Assembly (NCBI GenBank): GCA_029204225.1
Contig: CM055102.1
Coordinates: forward strand, 8,104,587 to 8,168,586
Reading direction: 5' to 3'
DNA length: 64,000 nucleotides
DNA from: Diphasiastrum complanatum
Lineage: Eukaryota; Streptophyta; Lycopodiopsida; Lycopodiales; Lycopodiaceae
Position 1 is the first letter of the stretch; each line of letters starts with the position of its first letter. Of this stretch, positions 24,962-36,473 are shown one piece after another. A program made the translations under genes and the position numbers. The notes beneath the pieces were generated by a model. The model ran no database searches. It was not told the origin of the DNA and was given only the letters and a program-made list of their open reading frames with translations.

Positions 24962-25645
24962 TGTCAAAATATTGAAAAATCTATCTAATTTTGTGAGTAT
25001 GGGTCCTAAAAATGCCAAAGAGCTTAGTATAGACCCATCTTAGAATAAAATATTCAAGGTAGGTAGAAGTAGAAACTCGAGCTACCATAGGAATTGCCAT
25101 TTGTACTTTACATGCCACATTTAATGCATGAAAAGACTATGTGGCACAATTAGACATAGTGAGGTGGCTTGGATAAGTCTAGATAACTTGAGAGGTGGAT
25201 CCACAACTCCAATTCAACTCAAAGTAGGAGAAGAGTCCATGAATCTATATATATGTGATGTACTCTCATTGAGAAAATGATGAAATTTGTATGTAATGCA
25301 AATTTGGAGACAAGCTCTTTGTGCCCTCTCTCTCTCTCCACGAGTTTTGTACTTGCTATTTTCTCTCTCTAGCCGAGTAGAAGAATTTATGATGCTTTGT
25401 CTTATGTTTTGTTGACAGATCTTGTATGATCAGCTTTCCTATTCACAACCAATGCTAGTCTGATCTTTATGGTGTTATTGTACTTAGGAGATCCTTGTCT
25501 TCTCACGTTCTCAGATTATAAAGCGATGCTACATTTTTTGTGTGTTTGTGGTGCTACTAGTCTAGATCTTGGGTAGGATCTAACTGGACCTTAGGAGACT
25601 CTAAGCTAGACATGTGTAGGGCGTCCCACACGTGTGAATTCATCA
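24962..25645 (+). repeat. 5' LTR of E3 (about 684 bp)
   Basis: It starts TGTCAAAATATTG and ends CATCA immediately before the PBS. The start could instead be TGTAGTGTC at 24957. TCTATATATATG at 25244 is the TATA box. CACACGTGTG lies at 25627-25636, nine bases before the LTR end. Confidence 0.85.
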
Positions 25646-25658
25646 TGGTATCAGAGCC
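25646..25658 (+). other. Initiator-Met PBS of E3
   Basis: TGGTATCAGAGCC abuts the LTR end and is complementary to the 3' end of plant initiator-Met tRNA. Confidence 0.92.
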
Positions 25659-26401
25659 TACCTAAGTTTTACAAGAAAATCTAATCAAAAAGTTTGCAGA
25701 TCTGATCAGATTTCAAGCTAGGAATTGTCTAGATTCTACCTTCTAGCTAGTTTGCAGTTTTCTTGTGATTTTGAGCTATAAACCACATTGAATGGGCCAG
25801 ATCAGGTACTGTATGAAATTTCAAGTGCTGGCACATGTGAAATCTGCCCATTTTCAGATTGATGGTTCTCTCTCACCTCAGATCCAAATTTCAAGCAAAT
25901 TAGCCTGCTAAAAAGCTAGATATGTGTAGAATCTGATGCAATTTGAATCATGACAGTTGGATAAGCGAATCAGAAGTTATAAGCTTTTGAAGAGTCATAG
26001 GTAGGGCGCCTAGACCTATGGCAATTCGTGTGTACTTGTCATTTATTGCTTGAATGATCACAAAAATCATCCAGAAGCTACATAATCTCATCTATATGTG
26101 ATTTAGACAAAACTTATGGGTTCTAGGCAAATTGTTTCATACAAATAGATTGTATTTGAGTCAATTTGACATTCTTGGAATATTTCACACGTGTGAAATT
26201 TAGAGAACCATAACTTTTGCCATACTTCATCTTTTTTTATGATTCAAATCTTGTTTTAGAGAGATTGTCAAGCTGGTGAGATCTATCTCACAGTTTTTTG
26301 CTAAGTCTTACATAGGATCTGGTTTTGTACCCTTGATTGGTTCCTATAGTGAGAAGATAAGCAATTCTTTCATCCATCTTTTTTGATTTCCATCATTTTT
26401 T

Positions 26402-29112
26402 ATGACTTCAATGGGTGTCTTTCTATTAGAAGCAAGTGAAGGATTGTCAACCTCCAATTACTCAATTTGGAAGGTTAGAATGGAACCTGTCTTAATACTA
26501 CAAGATGTGATGGATATTGTACTTGGCATTGCAGAAGAACCACAAATTCCTCAAGAAATTCCAAAGTACAAAAAGAGAGCCAGGATGGCTCTGCATTATA
26601 TTAAGATGAATGTCTCAAATGGCATCTTAAGAGAAATTGGTGCTTGTACTAATGCCAAAGATGCTTGGGATACCCTCAAGTCTATCTATGAGGCAAAAAA
26701 TACTTCTAGACTTCTAACACTAAGAAACCAAATTTTTCAAAGTGTACAGAGAAGTAGTGAATGTGCTTCATCTTATGTAATGAGAGTTAAAGACCTCCAT
26801 AGAGAATTGTCATGCATAGGAGACTCCATCAACCAAAATGAGCTTGTTCAAGTCATACTTAATGGGTTAAAGAAGGAATATGACAACCTTGTTCAGAGTT
26901 TTGCCATTAAGGAGGAGGAACCAAATTTGGAAGCACTCCAAAGTGTGCTCATTTCTGAAGAATCAAAACAAGAGTATAAACTCTTGAAAATGGAGAGACT
27001 GTCTCTCGACATTGATGGTAAAGCTCTCTTTACCAAAGACAAGCACAAGTCAAGAAGCAAGAATCAACACCAATCCTCTTCAATCAAGAACAATCTTATT
27101 TCCAAGGATAAAGGAGATGAGGATGAGTCCTCTCAAGCTTCTACATCTAAGAAGAAGAAGAAAAACATCAAGTGTTTCGTTTGTGGCAAGAAGGGGCATT
27201 ATGCCACCAATTGCTTCAAGAAGAAGAGTCAATTCAAGCAAGCCAACATTTCTAATGAAGAGAAGGAAGATGCTCATGCAAGTGATGGAGAAGGATCTCT
27301 TATGGTCTCGAGTTTTTCTTCATCACCTTTCAAGAAGGATGGTTCGTGGTATATCGACAGTGGAGCTTCCTCACATATGTGTAGCTCCAAATATTCTTTT
27401 TCATCCATGTCACCTTATGAAGGATCCAAGAAGTCCATCTACACAGCAAATGATCATGAGTGTGCTATTGAAGGCATAGGGACCATTCTCTTAAAGCTTT
27501 TTTCATCAAAAGTTCTTTCTCTGTCTAATGTACTTTTTGTTCCCAAGTTAACAAAAAATCTTATTAGTTTTGGGCAATTGTTTGATAGTGGACTAGATGT
27601 GAATTTCAATGTTGATACATATACAATCAAGAAGCATGATGAGATCCTTGCATTTGGGTCTAGATATGGTGGAATGTACAAGCTTGATCCCAAAGAGTAT
27701 GCTAACTCTTGTGATAGTGCTTTTGCTACTCATCTGTCTTTGGAGGAACTATGGCATAGAAGGTTGGGACATCCTAACTATAATTCTATGGTGTCCATGG
27801 TCAAGAAAACCAAAGCTATTGGCTTGCCTAATCTTATCTCCAAGAATTTCAAGCCATGTGAGGCTTGTGCCATATCTAAGTCTCATAAGAAGCCTTTTTC
27901 AAAGTCATCTATCAAGACTACACATCCATTGGAGCTCATACACTCGGATGTGCACTTCTTATCTTCAAAGAGCAAGGGTGGTGCTACTTGCTTTGTAACT
28001 TTCATTGATGATTTCACTAGATTTACTTGGGTATATCTTCTAGCTTCAAAATCTATGGTGTTTGACTATTTCCTAAAGTTCAAAGCTCTAGAAAAGCAAT
28101 TTTCTTACAAAATCAAGATTCTTAGAAGTGATGGAGGTGGTGAGTACACTTCCAATAAATTTCATGATTATTGTGAGCTTGAAGGCATTAAAAGGAGTTT
28201 TCTTTTACATATACACCATCTCAAAATGGGGTGGCTGAAAGAAAGAATAGAACATTGTGTGAATGTGCCAAAACCATCAAAATTGAGACATCTTTGCCAA
28301 AAGACTTTTGGAGTGAGGCTATCAATTGTTCAAACTATGTTTGCAATAGACTACCTCATGTTGCACTTGGAGGAAAGTCACCATATGAAGCACTCTATTT
28401 GAAAAAACCTAAGGTTGAGCACCTTAGAGTATTTGGATGCATATGCTTTGTCCATATTCCCTTGGAAACGAGAAAGAAGGATGATCCTTGTGCAAGCAAA
28501 GGTGTAATGGTTGGATATTCATCCAACAAGAAAGCCTATCATATCTACATGATCTCTACCTCTAAAGTAATTGATAGTAGAGATGTAGTTTTTCATGAAG
28601 CAGAAAAGTCCAATCTTAGAGGGGCCAAGATCAAGCAACCTCAAAATCTATCACCTATTGTTATTGAAGACAATCAACATATGGAGGAGTCAAGATTTGA
28701 AGATGGAAGTCCTCAGATTTTCACTCCTAGAAGGTCCATGAGGGAAAGATCTGAGCCCAAGAGGCTCGCTTATGATGACAAAGGAAAACAAGTGGATCTT
28801 GATTCCACTTATGCTTATTTTGTTTCTCATGAGGAGCCCAAAGATTTTCAAGAAGCCCTCAATACCAAGGAGTGGTATGAGGCCATGAAGATTGAATATG
28901 ATGCCTTGATCACCAACCACACATGGGAGCTAGTGGATCCACCACCTTACATGCATATCATTGGATGCAAGTGGGTGTTCAAGATCAAGTACAATCATGA
29001 TGGCTCCATCAACAAGTACAAGGCACGATTGTGTGCTAAAGGCTTTGCACAAATATATGGACTATGAAGAAACCTTTGCTCCTGTAGCAAAGATGGTGAC
29101 AATAAGATTCAT
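26402..29112 (+). pseudogene. Copia gag-pol of E3, frameshifted and 3' truncated
   Basis: The ATG at 26402 starts gag ([19 protein letters not shown]). A 666-codon frame carries gag helices, a CCHC knuckle ([14 protein letters not shown], about residues 258-271) and protease DSGA (319-322). It also carries GAG_pre-integrase ([11 protein letters not shown]) and integrase with HSD and RSDGGGEY. A frameshift at about 28202 moves the rest into a second frame. That frame (28231-29067) holds the third integrase residue in AERKNRT, the integrase C-terminus and the RT start (GCKWVFKIKY). A second frameshift near 29060 precedes EETFAPVAKMVTIRF, where the element breaks off. It cannot yield RT or RNase H. 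Confidence 0.92.
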
Positions 29113-29651
29113 TTATGGAGAGTGTTAACTGGGCTCGACATCTGTGAAACTCCAGAGCGGGCCAAACACCATCCGCGGTTGAAATAAACCGCCTTGGTTA
29201 AGAGTCGTACTAGTCACACTCGCCATCCGAAATGCCTAGCGAAATACCTAGGCCCGACGATCGGCGTAATACCAACACTTATCAAACAAAGCGGTACGTA
29301 TTATTGCACCCCACAAGTACTTGACACGCAACAAGACAAATGTGAGCCCCATACAATCTTTGGTGAGCACCAAACCTTGACTAGTAGAAGTATAATCATG
29401 GCCCGTACTTTTTCTGCTAACCTCTAGTGTCTTTTACAACCTTGTTGTGCATGCACACTAACATTGATAAGAAATGACAAGCATGAAGGACTATCTGAAA
29501 ACCGAATTTAATGGGGAAAGAGATACTAGCGAGATCATAGCATGAACTAGCAATCAGAGATTTGGGAATGGAAACATAGACTTAGAAAGCTAGCCCATTA
29601 TTGAATCACCACCCCTCCTTGCAACCATACCTCTGAGAGCCTGGAAAACTC
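29113..29651. other. Unassigned stretch after the E3 break
   Basis: It begins TGTTAACTGGGCTCGAC right at the E3 break, which has the look of an LTR or other repeat end. No partner copy lies in the window. No gene is seen. Confidence 0.4.
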
Positions 29652-30226
29652 TCATCGGCTCGGAAGCATGGGGTAACAGAGAAGGCCCCCAAGGTTGGAT
29701 GTGGTAGGTCCTCTGTTACTAACGTAGGGCATAACCACCATCAGTGCGGTGCCCCTTGACCCTTTTAGAAATTTTGGGTTGGACCAATTTCCCATTGAAA
29801 AAGACCCTAACACCTCGTTGTAGATATGACAATCCTTGATGTCGTGGTTCACCCTCTTACGATATCTACAAAACAGTCACTTTCTGGATCCACTGCTCTC
29901 TGATGAAGATTGAGGCTTCTGCTTAAGTTGTTTCTGCATCTGATTCTTGCCCTTTCTCTTTCTTCTTGGTGTATAATTCCAGAGATTTATCTTTGACAGA
30001 TAGATCACTGGCCTTTCTATGCATCTCTTCTTGAAGCAGATGACTGATCACCTTTTGAAGAGTCAGCTCGGGTTGAGTGGAGATCATTACAACAAAGTGC
30101 TCATAAGACTTTGGCAAAGAAGAAAGTAAGGTCATTACAACATGATGATGATAAAGATGAAGTGTTACCAGTGTAAGACATATTGGACTAATAGTAATTG
30201 AAGTAGAATAACCTTTGGGCTTTAAT
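29652..30226 (-). pseudogene. Copia gag relic of E5
   Basis: Minus-strand translation gives the second half of a Copia gag: TLLSSLPKSYEHFVVM, TLQKVISHLLQEEMHRK and a Lys-rich tail. After a frameshift comes a decayed zinc knuckle at about 29860, CRYRKRVNHDIKDC, in which the second Cys has become Arg. The first half of gag is absent and the sequence joins the PBS region almost directly. Confidence 0.7.
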
Positions 30227-30244
30227 GCGATAGCTTTGATACCA
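30227..30244 (-). other. PBS of E5
   Basis: The minus strand reads TGGTATCAAAGCTATCGC three bases after the LTR end (CAACA). It resembles the initiator-Met site with one change (G to A). Confidence 0.7.
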
Positions 30245-30247
30245 CCT

Positions 30248-30703
30248 TGTTGGGGGAGAAGGAGAGACAATAATAGATAATGCGGAATAGGATGATAGCA
30301 GCCACAAGATAAGGTGATTATCAAAGCTGTGGCTCGACACTCAAGCATTAGTATCGACTGACTCTCTCGATATGGGCTGTTACTGACTATCAGCAAAAAT
30401 GATCTCGACAAAGAGGGAGAGATAGAAAATGCCGAATAGAATCGTTGCTCATGCGTTAATGATGGCTAGAAATAGTTAATGTAGCATAACTTCCAATGCT
30501 CAATCTTCCAGCCCGTAGTAATTGCGAGGTAGATGTATATATACATAAAACACTTGTGATTATTAAAATTGATTTATACACTTAACTAATTTGTAATTCT
30601 AAGACTAGTTTAGTGTGACCAGATGTTGGTCATGAATGTACTTTGCAAGTATTTGATGTGGCATGACATATGTACAAACATGTACCTGTAAATTAGTACA
30701 CCT
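30248..30703 (-). repeat. 5' LTR of E5, truncated at its start
   Basis: The minus strand ends CAACA before the PBS. A TATA-like TGTATATATACAT lies at 30534-30546. The upstream end is cut by the E6 3' LTR at 30704. Confidence 0.65.
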
Positions 30704-30964
30704 TGTCAAGAATTAGATATGCAACATCAAGCATTCACCATAAGCAATCACCACAAGAAGGCGGAAGAAGCACGCACTGTCACTCTATCACACTAACTCA
30801 TACAGAATGTAAAATGTACAAATAAACCCTGAACCCCTGATAGAGAGAGAAAACCTACGAGTAGACTAATAGACTAGCCTACAGCTAATGACAGCTGGTC
30901 ACAGCTGTCAACATTAATGTACCTCGTAAACAATAACAATGAAGTTTATCATTGATTTCTAACA
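30704..30964 (-). repeat. 3' LTR of E6 (L4 family, 261 bp)
   Basis: On the minus strand it starts TGTTAGAAATCAATG after GAGGGAGAG and ends CTTGACA. Together with 17769-18030 and 42779-43041 it defines one short-LTR Copia family. Confidence 0.92.
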
Positions 30965-30967
30965 CTC

Positions 30968-31771
30968 TCCCTCAATGATAAAATTACATTCTTCTCTTCC
31001 TAATAAAGTATGAAACCTCTCAAATTTACATCTACCTAATGACTTAGTAAAAATATCTGTCATTTGGTCTTCAGATTTACAAAAAATAAGATCAATGGCT
31101 CCATCAAGAATTTTCTCTCGAACAACATGGTAGTGTATTTCGATGTGCTTGGTTCGAGCATGTAGAACTGGATTTTTGGCAAGGTGAATGCAACTTTGAT
31201 TATCGCAAGATATAGTAGTCGCATCCACCTGTGGTTGACCTAAATCCACAAGCAACCTTCGTAACCATACTGCTTCTTGTGTAGCATTGTTGAGTGCTCG
31301 ATATTCAACTTCCGTCGATGATAAGGTTACTATAGGTTACTTTTTGCTGCTAAATTGCAGCTGTACCATAACTGAATGTATGACCACTTGTAGATCTTCT
31401 ATCATCAATATCACCTGCCCAATCGGCATCTATATAGCCTACCAACATTGGTGCTTCAGGTCGATCATACCTCAAACCAAAATTCAATGAACCTCAAATG
31501 TATCTGAGAATACGTTTAGCAGACTTCCAATGTGCTTGACTAGGATCTTGCATAAACTGACTAACAACACCAACAACATAAGAAATATCAGGTCATGTGT
31601 GTGTCAAACAAATCAAACTACCCACCAGCTGTCTATACAAATAAGCATCCACTTTCTCAGATTCATCATATGTAGTAAGCTTCATGTTGACATCCATAGG
31701 TGTACTCAAAGGCTTACAATCCTGCATATTGAACTTATAAAGTAAATCTCGTGCATATTTGCTTTGTGTAA
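30968..31771 (-). pseudogene. E6 polyprotein, RT C-terminus and RNase H part
   Basis: This is the downstream part of the E6 frame, separated from the rest by the inserted LARD-like element. Recognisable blocks on the minus strand are YLYRQLVGSLICL, PDISYVVGVVSQFMQDPS, DADWAGDIDDRRSTSGHTF, CDNQSCIHLAKNPVLHAR and DIFTKSLGRCKFER. Two or more stops and a frameshift near 31320 break it. It ends a few bases before the purine tract and 3' LTR. Confidence 0.88.
31671..31771. repeat. Left copy of the 101-bp direct repeat flanking the LARD-like element
   Basis: It is identical by eye to 36373-36473. It encodes, on the minus strand, the E6 RT segment SKYARDLLYKFNMQDCK. Only one copy belongs to the E6 gene, so the other was created when, or after, the LARD-like element was inserted. 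Confidence 0.93.
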
Positions 31772-32977
31772 TGTTGTAAAGTTACCTTTACAAGCTTTAC
31801 TTCCGGCGCCAACATTGTCCCCGGCGCCAACAACACCCCTGTTGCTCCCGGCGCCACTGTGACCAGAAACTGGCCGGCACCAAGTTCCTATGGCTGAAAA
31901 TCTTTGATCGGTTCCAGTGAAGTCCAAAGAGCTCAGATCGATGTGCAATCATCTCACACGATCTAGGCATGATTAAAGGAAGCCTAGGGATCAATAAATT
32001 CTGGAGAGAGAAAATGACTTTCTATAGGAAGAAAATCCTAGAGAGGGAAAACGTGCTTTACCAGCCTAGATAGAGTACTTGGTATGAGGAGAGGTGGCGA
32101 ATGCCACCAATACTATAGGGGAGTTCGGGTTGCGACTCAAAACGAGCTCCAACCAAGTCTTAGCCTTCCTGGCTGGAATGTTGTCGTGGCACTTGCCTTG
32201 GCATGCCAGCGCCCCGGAGACTAGGCTTGGTCACACACTTGAAATGTAACATTCTCAGATTTATCTATAAAGTGGGATTTCCCTCAAACTGACTCTGATT
32301 ACCTTCTGGGTTTCAGTGTTCGGTAAAAGCGCCAGTTGTAAGCCTGCTTCAAATTTTTTAATTTGGCACGTAGCTGAGAGTCGTATCCCAGGACGCCAGC
32401 GGTATGTCGTCGGGACCATTCGGTCCGTGGCGCCAACGGTATGCTGTCGGGACCATTTGGTCTAGGAACTGGTTGTCTCCATATCTATCACAGCTTGTGG
32501 TTCTGAGTGTTCCTTGCATGAACGTGAATGGGTTAAGCTCTTGGGGAACGGGCTCTAACCTGTCGGCTGAGTTGGATGGCTTGTTTGGGTGGAAGTTACC
32601 TGTTTATGGCTGTCCAGTCTGGCGTGGCGCCAGGTTGGCTTCCAGCGCTCGTGACGAAGCTTTCAGTTGGTTAAGTCTGATGTAAGTCAGATTGCTTGCT
32701 TGGAATGGATGTTACTCGTTTTTAACGAAGCTTTGAGTTGGTTAAGTTTGATGTATGTCGGGCGGCTGGCGCAGAGGGAAGTCACCCACATCGGGACCCC
32801 CGATCTGGCATGGCGCCAGATTGGATCTCAATGTTGGTTTTGAAACTTCAAGTTGGTTAAGTCTGATCTTTGTTGGCGAGTTGGCTAGTTGTATGTCAAG
32901 TGGGTTTGGATGGCAAGAGTTTAAGGCTGGGAAGCTAAGTCGTGGTTCCCGGCTCCCTTTGGGATGCCTGCGCTACA
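31772..32977 (+). repeat. 5' LTR of the LARD-like element (1206 bp)
   Basis: It starts TGTTGTAAAGTTACC and ends CTGCGCTACA. GGCGCC palindromes cluster near its start. It contains about 160 bp (about 32372-32532) absent from the 3' LTR. TCTATAAAGTGG near 32264 could be the TATA box. Confidence 0.92.
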
Positions 32978-32979
32978 TG

Positions 32980-32992
32980 TGGTATCAGAGCC
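32980..32992 (+). other. PBS of the LARD-like element
   Basis: TGGTATCAGAGCC lies two bases after the LTR end, an exact initiator-Met type site. Confidence 0.92.
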
Positions 32993-33065
32993 GACTGGCC
33001 GGTCAGCTATGCAGATCTCATGGAAATGGCCATATTTGGGGTTTATCAGGACAATTGTTGTGCAA

Positions 33066-33460
33066 GGTGCTGCACACAGTGTAAGCACGGGTGCGTCCAC
33101 GGTTGGGGTGGTCGGCAGAAAGGGGGACTTGATGAGTTAAGATGCTGCCCTTGAGGTATAAGCACGGTCAGTTCTCACAGTTCGGGCCTGGCGCTGTCTG
33201 CACATAGGATAGATGAGACAGTGTGCTGCCATTAGGTTGTGTAAGCATGGTCTGTGTCTTGTGGGGTGCGGGACAACATATTTGAACTGTACGGGCTAAC
33301 CATTGATACATAGATGCTGCTCGAATTCGGGTGTAAAGCACGGGTGGTTAGCTGCTGGTGCGGGATAGATGCCGATCGTTTAGCTATAAGGGCTATAGAC
33401 CAGATTTGGTGGGGCATGACTGAGGCAATGTGCTGCTTAATGGTGAAAGCACAGATAGTT
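33066..33460 (+). repeat. Five iterated stem-loop units in the leader
   Basis: Variants of TGCTGC followed 7-14 nt later by GTRTAAGCACGG occur at about 33066, 33141, 33218, 33311 and 33430. In each unit GTGCT (or a variant) can pair with AGCAC. Units are 75-120 bp apart and the sequence between them is diverged. Placement just after the PBS is where packaging or dimerisation signals lie in retroelements; that role is inference. Confidence 0.65.
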
Positions 33461-34360
33461 GGAGGGGTGTTCTCTGTGGGCTGATTCTGTGATCGATCTG
33501 TATGGGCGCGGCCAAGCAAAGGTCCGTTGGCAGGACCATCTCAAAGGGGGACCTTGTCTTTGTTACCTGTTAGTAAACATGTCTGAGTGTCTTGCTTGCA
33601 TGTATTCGTGGTGAGTCCTAGTACTCGTGCTTTGCCTAGTTTGCATGATCGCTTGTGATACAAGGAGCTGATGGCTCAAGAAGAAACCTTTCTTTTGAAG
33701 GCTGACACCATCAAACAAAGAGGACTACAGAATCTATGGGGCGGATTCGCAGTTCAAGTACTCGCACGTGAACGACAATGAAATGACTCGATGTTTGCAA
33801 AGGATGGATGACTAGCATGTTTCTTGGGTTAGTTTCATTTGCGACGACGCCCACCAGACGCAAGCAAAAAGTCAAAAGTTGAAAAGGACAATTTCAGGGG
33901 AGATCTTCTATGGAGCAGTTGGTCTTCATTTGGGACGGCCACCTTCAAAACTGAAACTCACTGATCATGGGTGATATCTAGTATCAGTTGGGTTTTTCCT
34001 CAAAGGGAAAAAGACTAGGATCCTCTTCAGAGATTGGCAACAAGTTGGATCAAGCCATAACCCTAGCAGATGGGATTCAAAGTGTTGGAAAGGCTTTTTG
34101 TCTGAAGAACTCTACTCTAAGTCCGGTCAGCTGATTTTATAAGTGGAGGGGGAACTATCACACACTCCTCTCTCTTGAGGCAAATTTTGAATGAAAGTTG
34201 ATCAAAACGGGGGCAAATTCAAGGTGACCTAGCCATACTCACATGAGGAGACTGGCGAACTTTGGACCTAATAAGTTGACAAGTTTTTGTTGTGGAAAGG
34301 AAAGCTTGTTATAGGCTTTCTCTGGACCAGCAATGATGAGGAGACATAATGAGTACGCTG

Positions 34361-34735
34361 ACTTGTGTTACGTGTAAAGCAGCTGATCAACGAAAGACCT
34401 GTGAAAGTTGAGTCTTGCACGAGAGACTTGGTACTTCGAGCGGACGCTAAGGGACAGTTCGTATTGAAAATCAGACTAGTGCAAACTTTGGGTGCATGTG
34501 TCTGATTCAAAGAGAGCTACTTGAAGCCAAGCTAGATGTACACTTCTTGTTTTGATTGTGAAACAACTGACCAGTGATGGAATTGTGAAAGTTAAGTTTT
34601 GCACGACGGATATGGCGCTTCAAACGAACGCGAAGAGATAGTTCGTATGTGGATCAAACTGGTGCGACCCCTTGGCTCTCCACGAAGTCAATGGTTACAT
34701 TTGGATTGATTCAAAGACAGCTACTTCAAGCTAAG
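34361..34735 (+). repeat. Degenerate tandem duplication of about 190 bp
   Basis: Two units share GTGAAAGTTRAGTYTTGCACGA, then ACAGTTCGTAT-like and GATTCAAAGASAGCTACTT blocks in the same order. They lie in the non-coding interior of the LARD-like element. Confidence 0.75.
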
Positions 34736-35306
34736 TGAGAGGTGCATTGCGGAGTCCTCAAAGTTTGCCTACCTCAAAGAGCCAAAAATGAAAAGTATCA
34801 AGATCAGGCTGGGACAAGGAGAGAAATCAAGGTGCAAAAGCAACAAGGCACAGAGTGGATCATAAAGTGGGCAATCAAACGATAAATCCTTTGGCTCAGG
34901 GAGCCCTGATACCTGTGCGGAATCGATTAAATCTGGAGCTCAGGGAGCTCAACACAAAGTGCATCAAGGACAAATCAGGTGCTCAAAGGAGTTCCAATGT
35001 CAGAAGTCAGAAGCGACAGGGGCGAACATTTCGCAGAAAGGCCTCTGTCATTAATTAATAAGGTTCTTGGGTTTTACGAAAGCGATATAAAACCTACGCT
35101 TTTTCCAGACAAAGTGATATTTTCAAGTTAAGTAATTTTTTAGTACAAAGAGCTGAGCCTCCGACTTGTGGTGTGCCAGCTTCAATGTTAATAAAAAGTG
35201 GCCAGTAAATTTAGTACTGTGCCAAGTAGCTCAAATGTATAGTTAATTTTAATTGGGAGACACCTTTACTTTAATCTGACATCTGATGAGGACAACCGAT
35301 TTCATA

Positions 35307-35319
35307 AAGGTGGGGTGGA
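35307..35319 (+). other. Polypurine tract of the LARD-like element
   Basis: AAGGTGGGGTGGA directly precedes the 3' LTR. It has one or two pyrimidines, as many plant tracts do. Confidence 0.75.
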
Positions 35320-36372
35320 TGTTGTAAAGTTACCTTTACAAGCTTTACTTCCGGTGCCACCGGCGCCAGCATTGTCCCCGGCGCCCGCAGCACCCCTGCT
35401 GCTCCCGGCGCCGCTATCGGCGCCACTGTGACTAAAATCTAGCCGGCGCCAAGTTCCTATGGCTGAAAATCTTTGATCAGTTCTAGCGAAGTCTAGAGAG
35501 CTCAGATCGATGTGCAATCACCTCACAAGATCTAGGCATGATTAAAGGAAGCCTGGGGATCAATAAATTCTAGAGAGAGAAAATGACTTTCTAAAGAGAA
35601 AATCCTAGAGAGAGAAAACATGCTTTACCAGCCTGGGTAGAGTACTTGGTATGAGGGGAGGTGGCGAATCCCACCAATACTATAGGGGAGTGTGGGTTGC
35701 GACTCAGGGCGAGCTCCAACCAAGTCTCAGCCTCTCTGGCTGGAATGTTGTCGTGGCACTCGCCTTGGCATGCCAGCGCCCCGGAGACTAGGGTCGGTCA
35801 CACACTTGAAATGTAACCTTCTATGATTTATCAATAAAGTGAGATTTTTTGAAAACTGAATCTGATTACCTTCTGGGTCTCAATGTTCGGTAAAAGCGCT
35901 AGTTGTAAGGCCACTTCAAACTTTTTAATTTGGCACATAGCTGAGGTTAAGCTCTTGGGGAACGGGCTCTAACCTGTCGGTTGAGTTGGATGGCTTGCTT
36001 GAGTGGAAGTTACCTGTTTATGGCTGTCCAGTCTGGCATGGCGCTAGGTTGGCTTCCAGCGCTCATTAGGTCTGATGTAAGTCAGACCCCTTGCTTGGAA
36101 TGGATGTTACTCGTTTGTAACAAAGCTTCGAGTTAGTTAAGTTTGATGTATGTCGGGCGGCTTGCTTGGAGGGAAGTCACCCACATCAAGACCCCCGATC
36201 TGGCATGGCGCCAGGTTGGATCTCAATGTTGGTTTTTGAACTTCCAGTTGGTTAAGTCTGATCGTTGTTGGCGAGTTAGCTGCTTGTATGTCAAGTGGGT
36301 TTGGACGGCAAGACTTGAAGGCTGGGAAGCTAAGTCGTGGTTCATGGCACCCTTTGGGATGCCTGCGCTACA
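35320..36372 (+). repeat. 3' LTR of the LARD-like element (1053 bp)
   Basis: It aligns with the 5' LTR from TGTTGTAAAG to GCGCTACA. It lacks about 160 bp present in the 5' LTR and has two extra GGCGCC words near its start. Confidence 0.92.
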
Positions 36373-36473
36373 TGTAGTAAGCTTCATGTTGACATCCATA
36401 GGTGTACTCAAAGGCTTACAATCCTGCATATTGAACTTATAAAGTAAATCTCGTGCATATTTGCTTTGTGTAA
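36373..36473. repeat. Right copy of the 101-bp direct repeat
   Basis: It is identical by eye to 31671-31771 and begins at the first base after the 3' LTR terminus. Confidence 0.93.

Larger units (their letters stand above)
24962..29112 (+). mobile_element. Ty1/Copia element E3, 3' truncated
   Basis: 5' LTR, PBS, a 740-bp leader and a gag-pol frame reaching the start of RT are present. The element ends abruptly at about 29112, so most of RT, RNase H and the 3' LTR are missing. It was inserted into the integrase of Gypsy G2. It is the closest relative of E1 in the window. Confidence 0.92.
31772..36372 (+). mobile_element. Non-autonomous LTR element without coding capacity (LARD-like)
   Basis: Paired LTRs of 1206 and 1053 bp, a PBS and a purine tract enclose 2.3 kb in which no retroelement domain is found. 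Termini are TGTTGTAAAG and GCGCTACA. It is inserted in the RT of E6 and flanked by 101-bp direct repeats. Its GC content is visibly higher than that of its neighbours. Movement would need proteins from an autonomous partner, which I do not identify. Confidence 0.9.
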
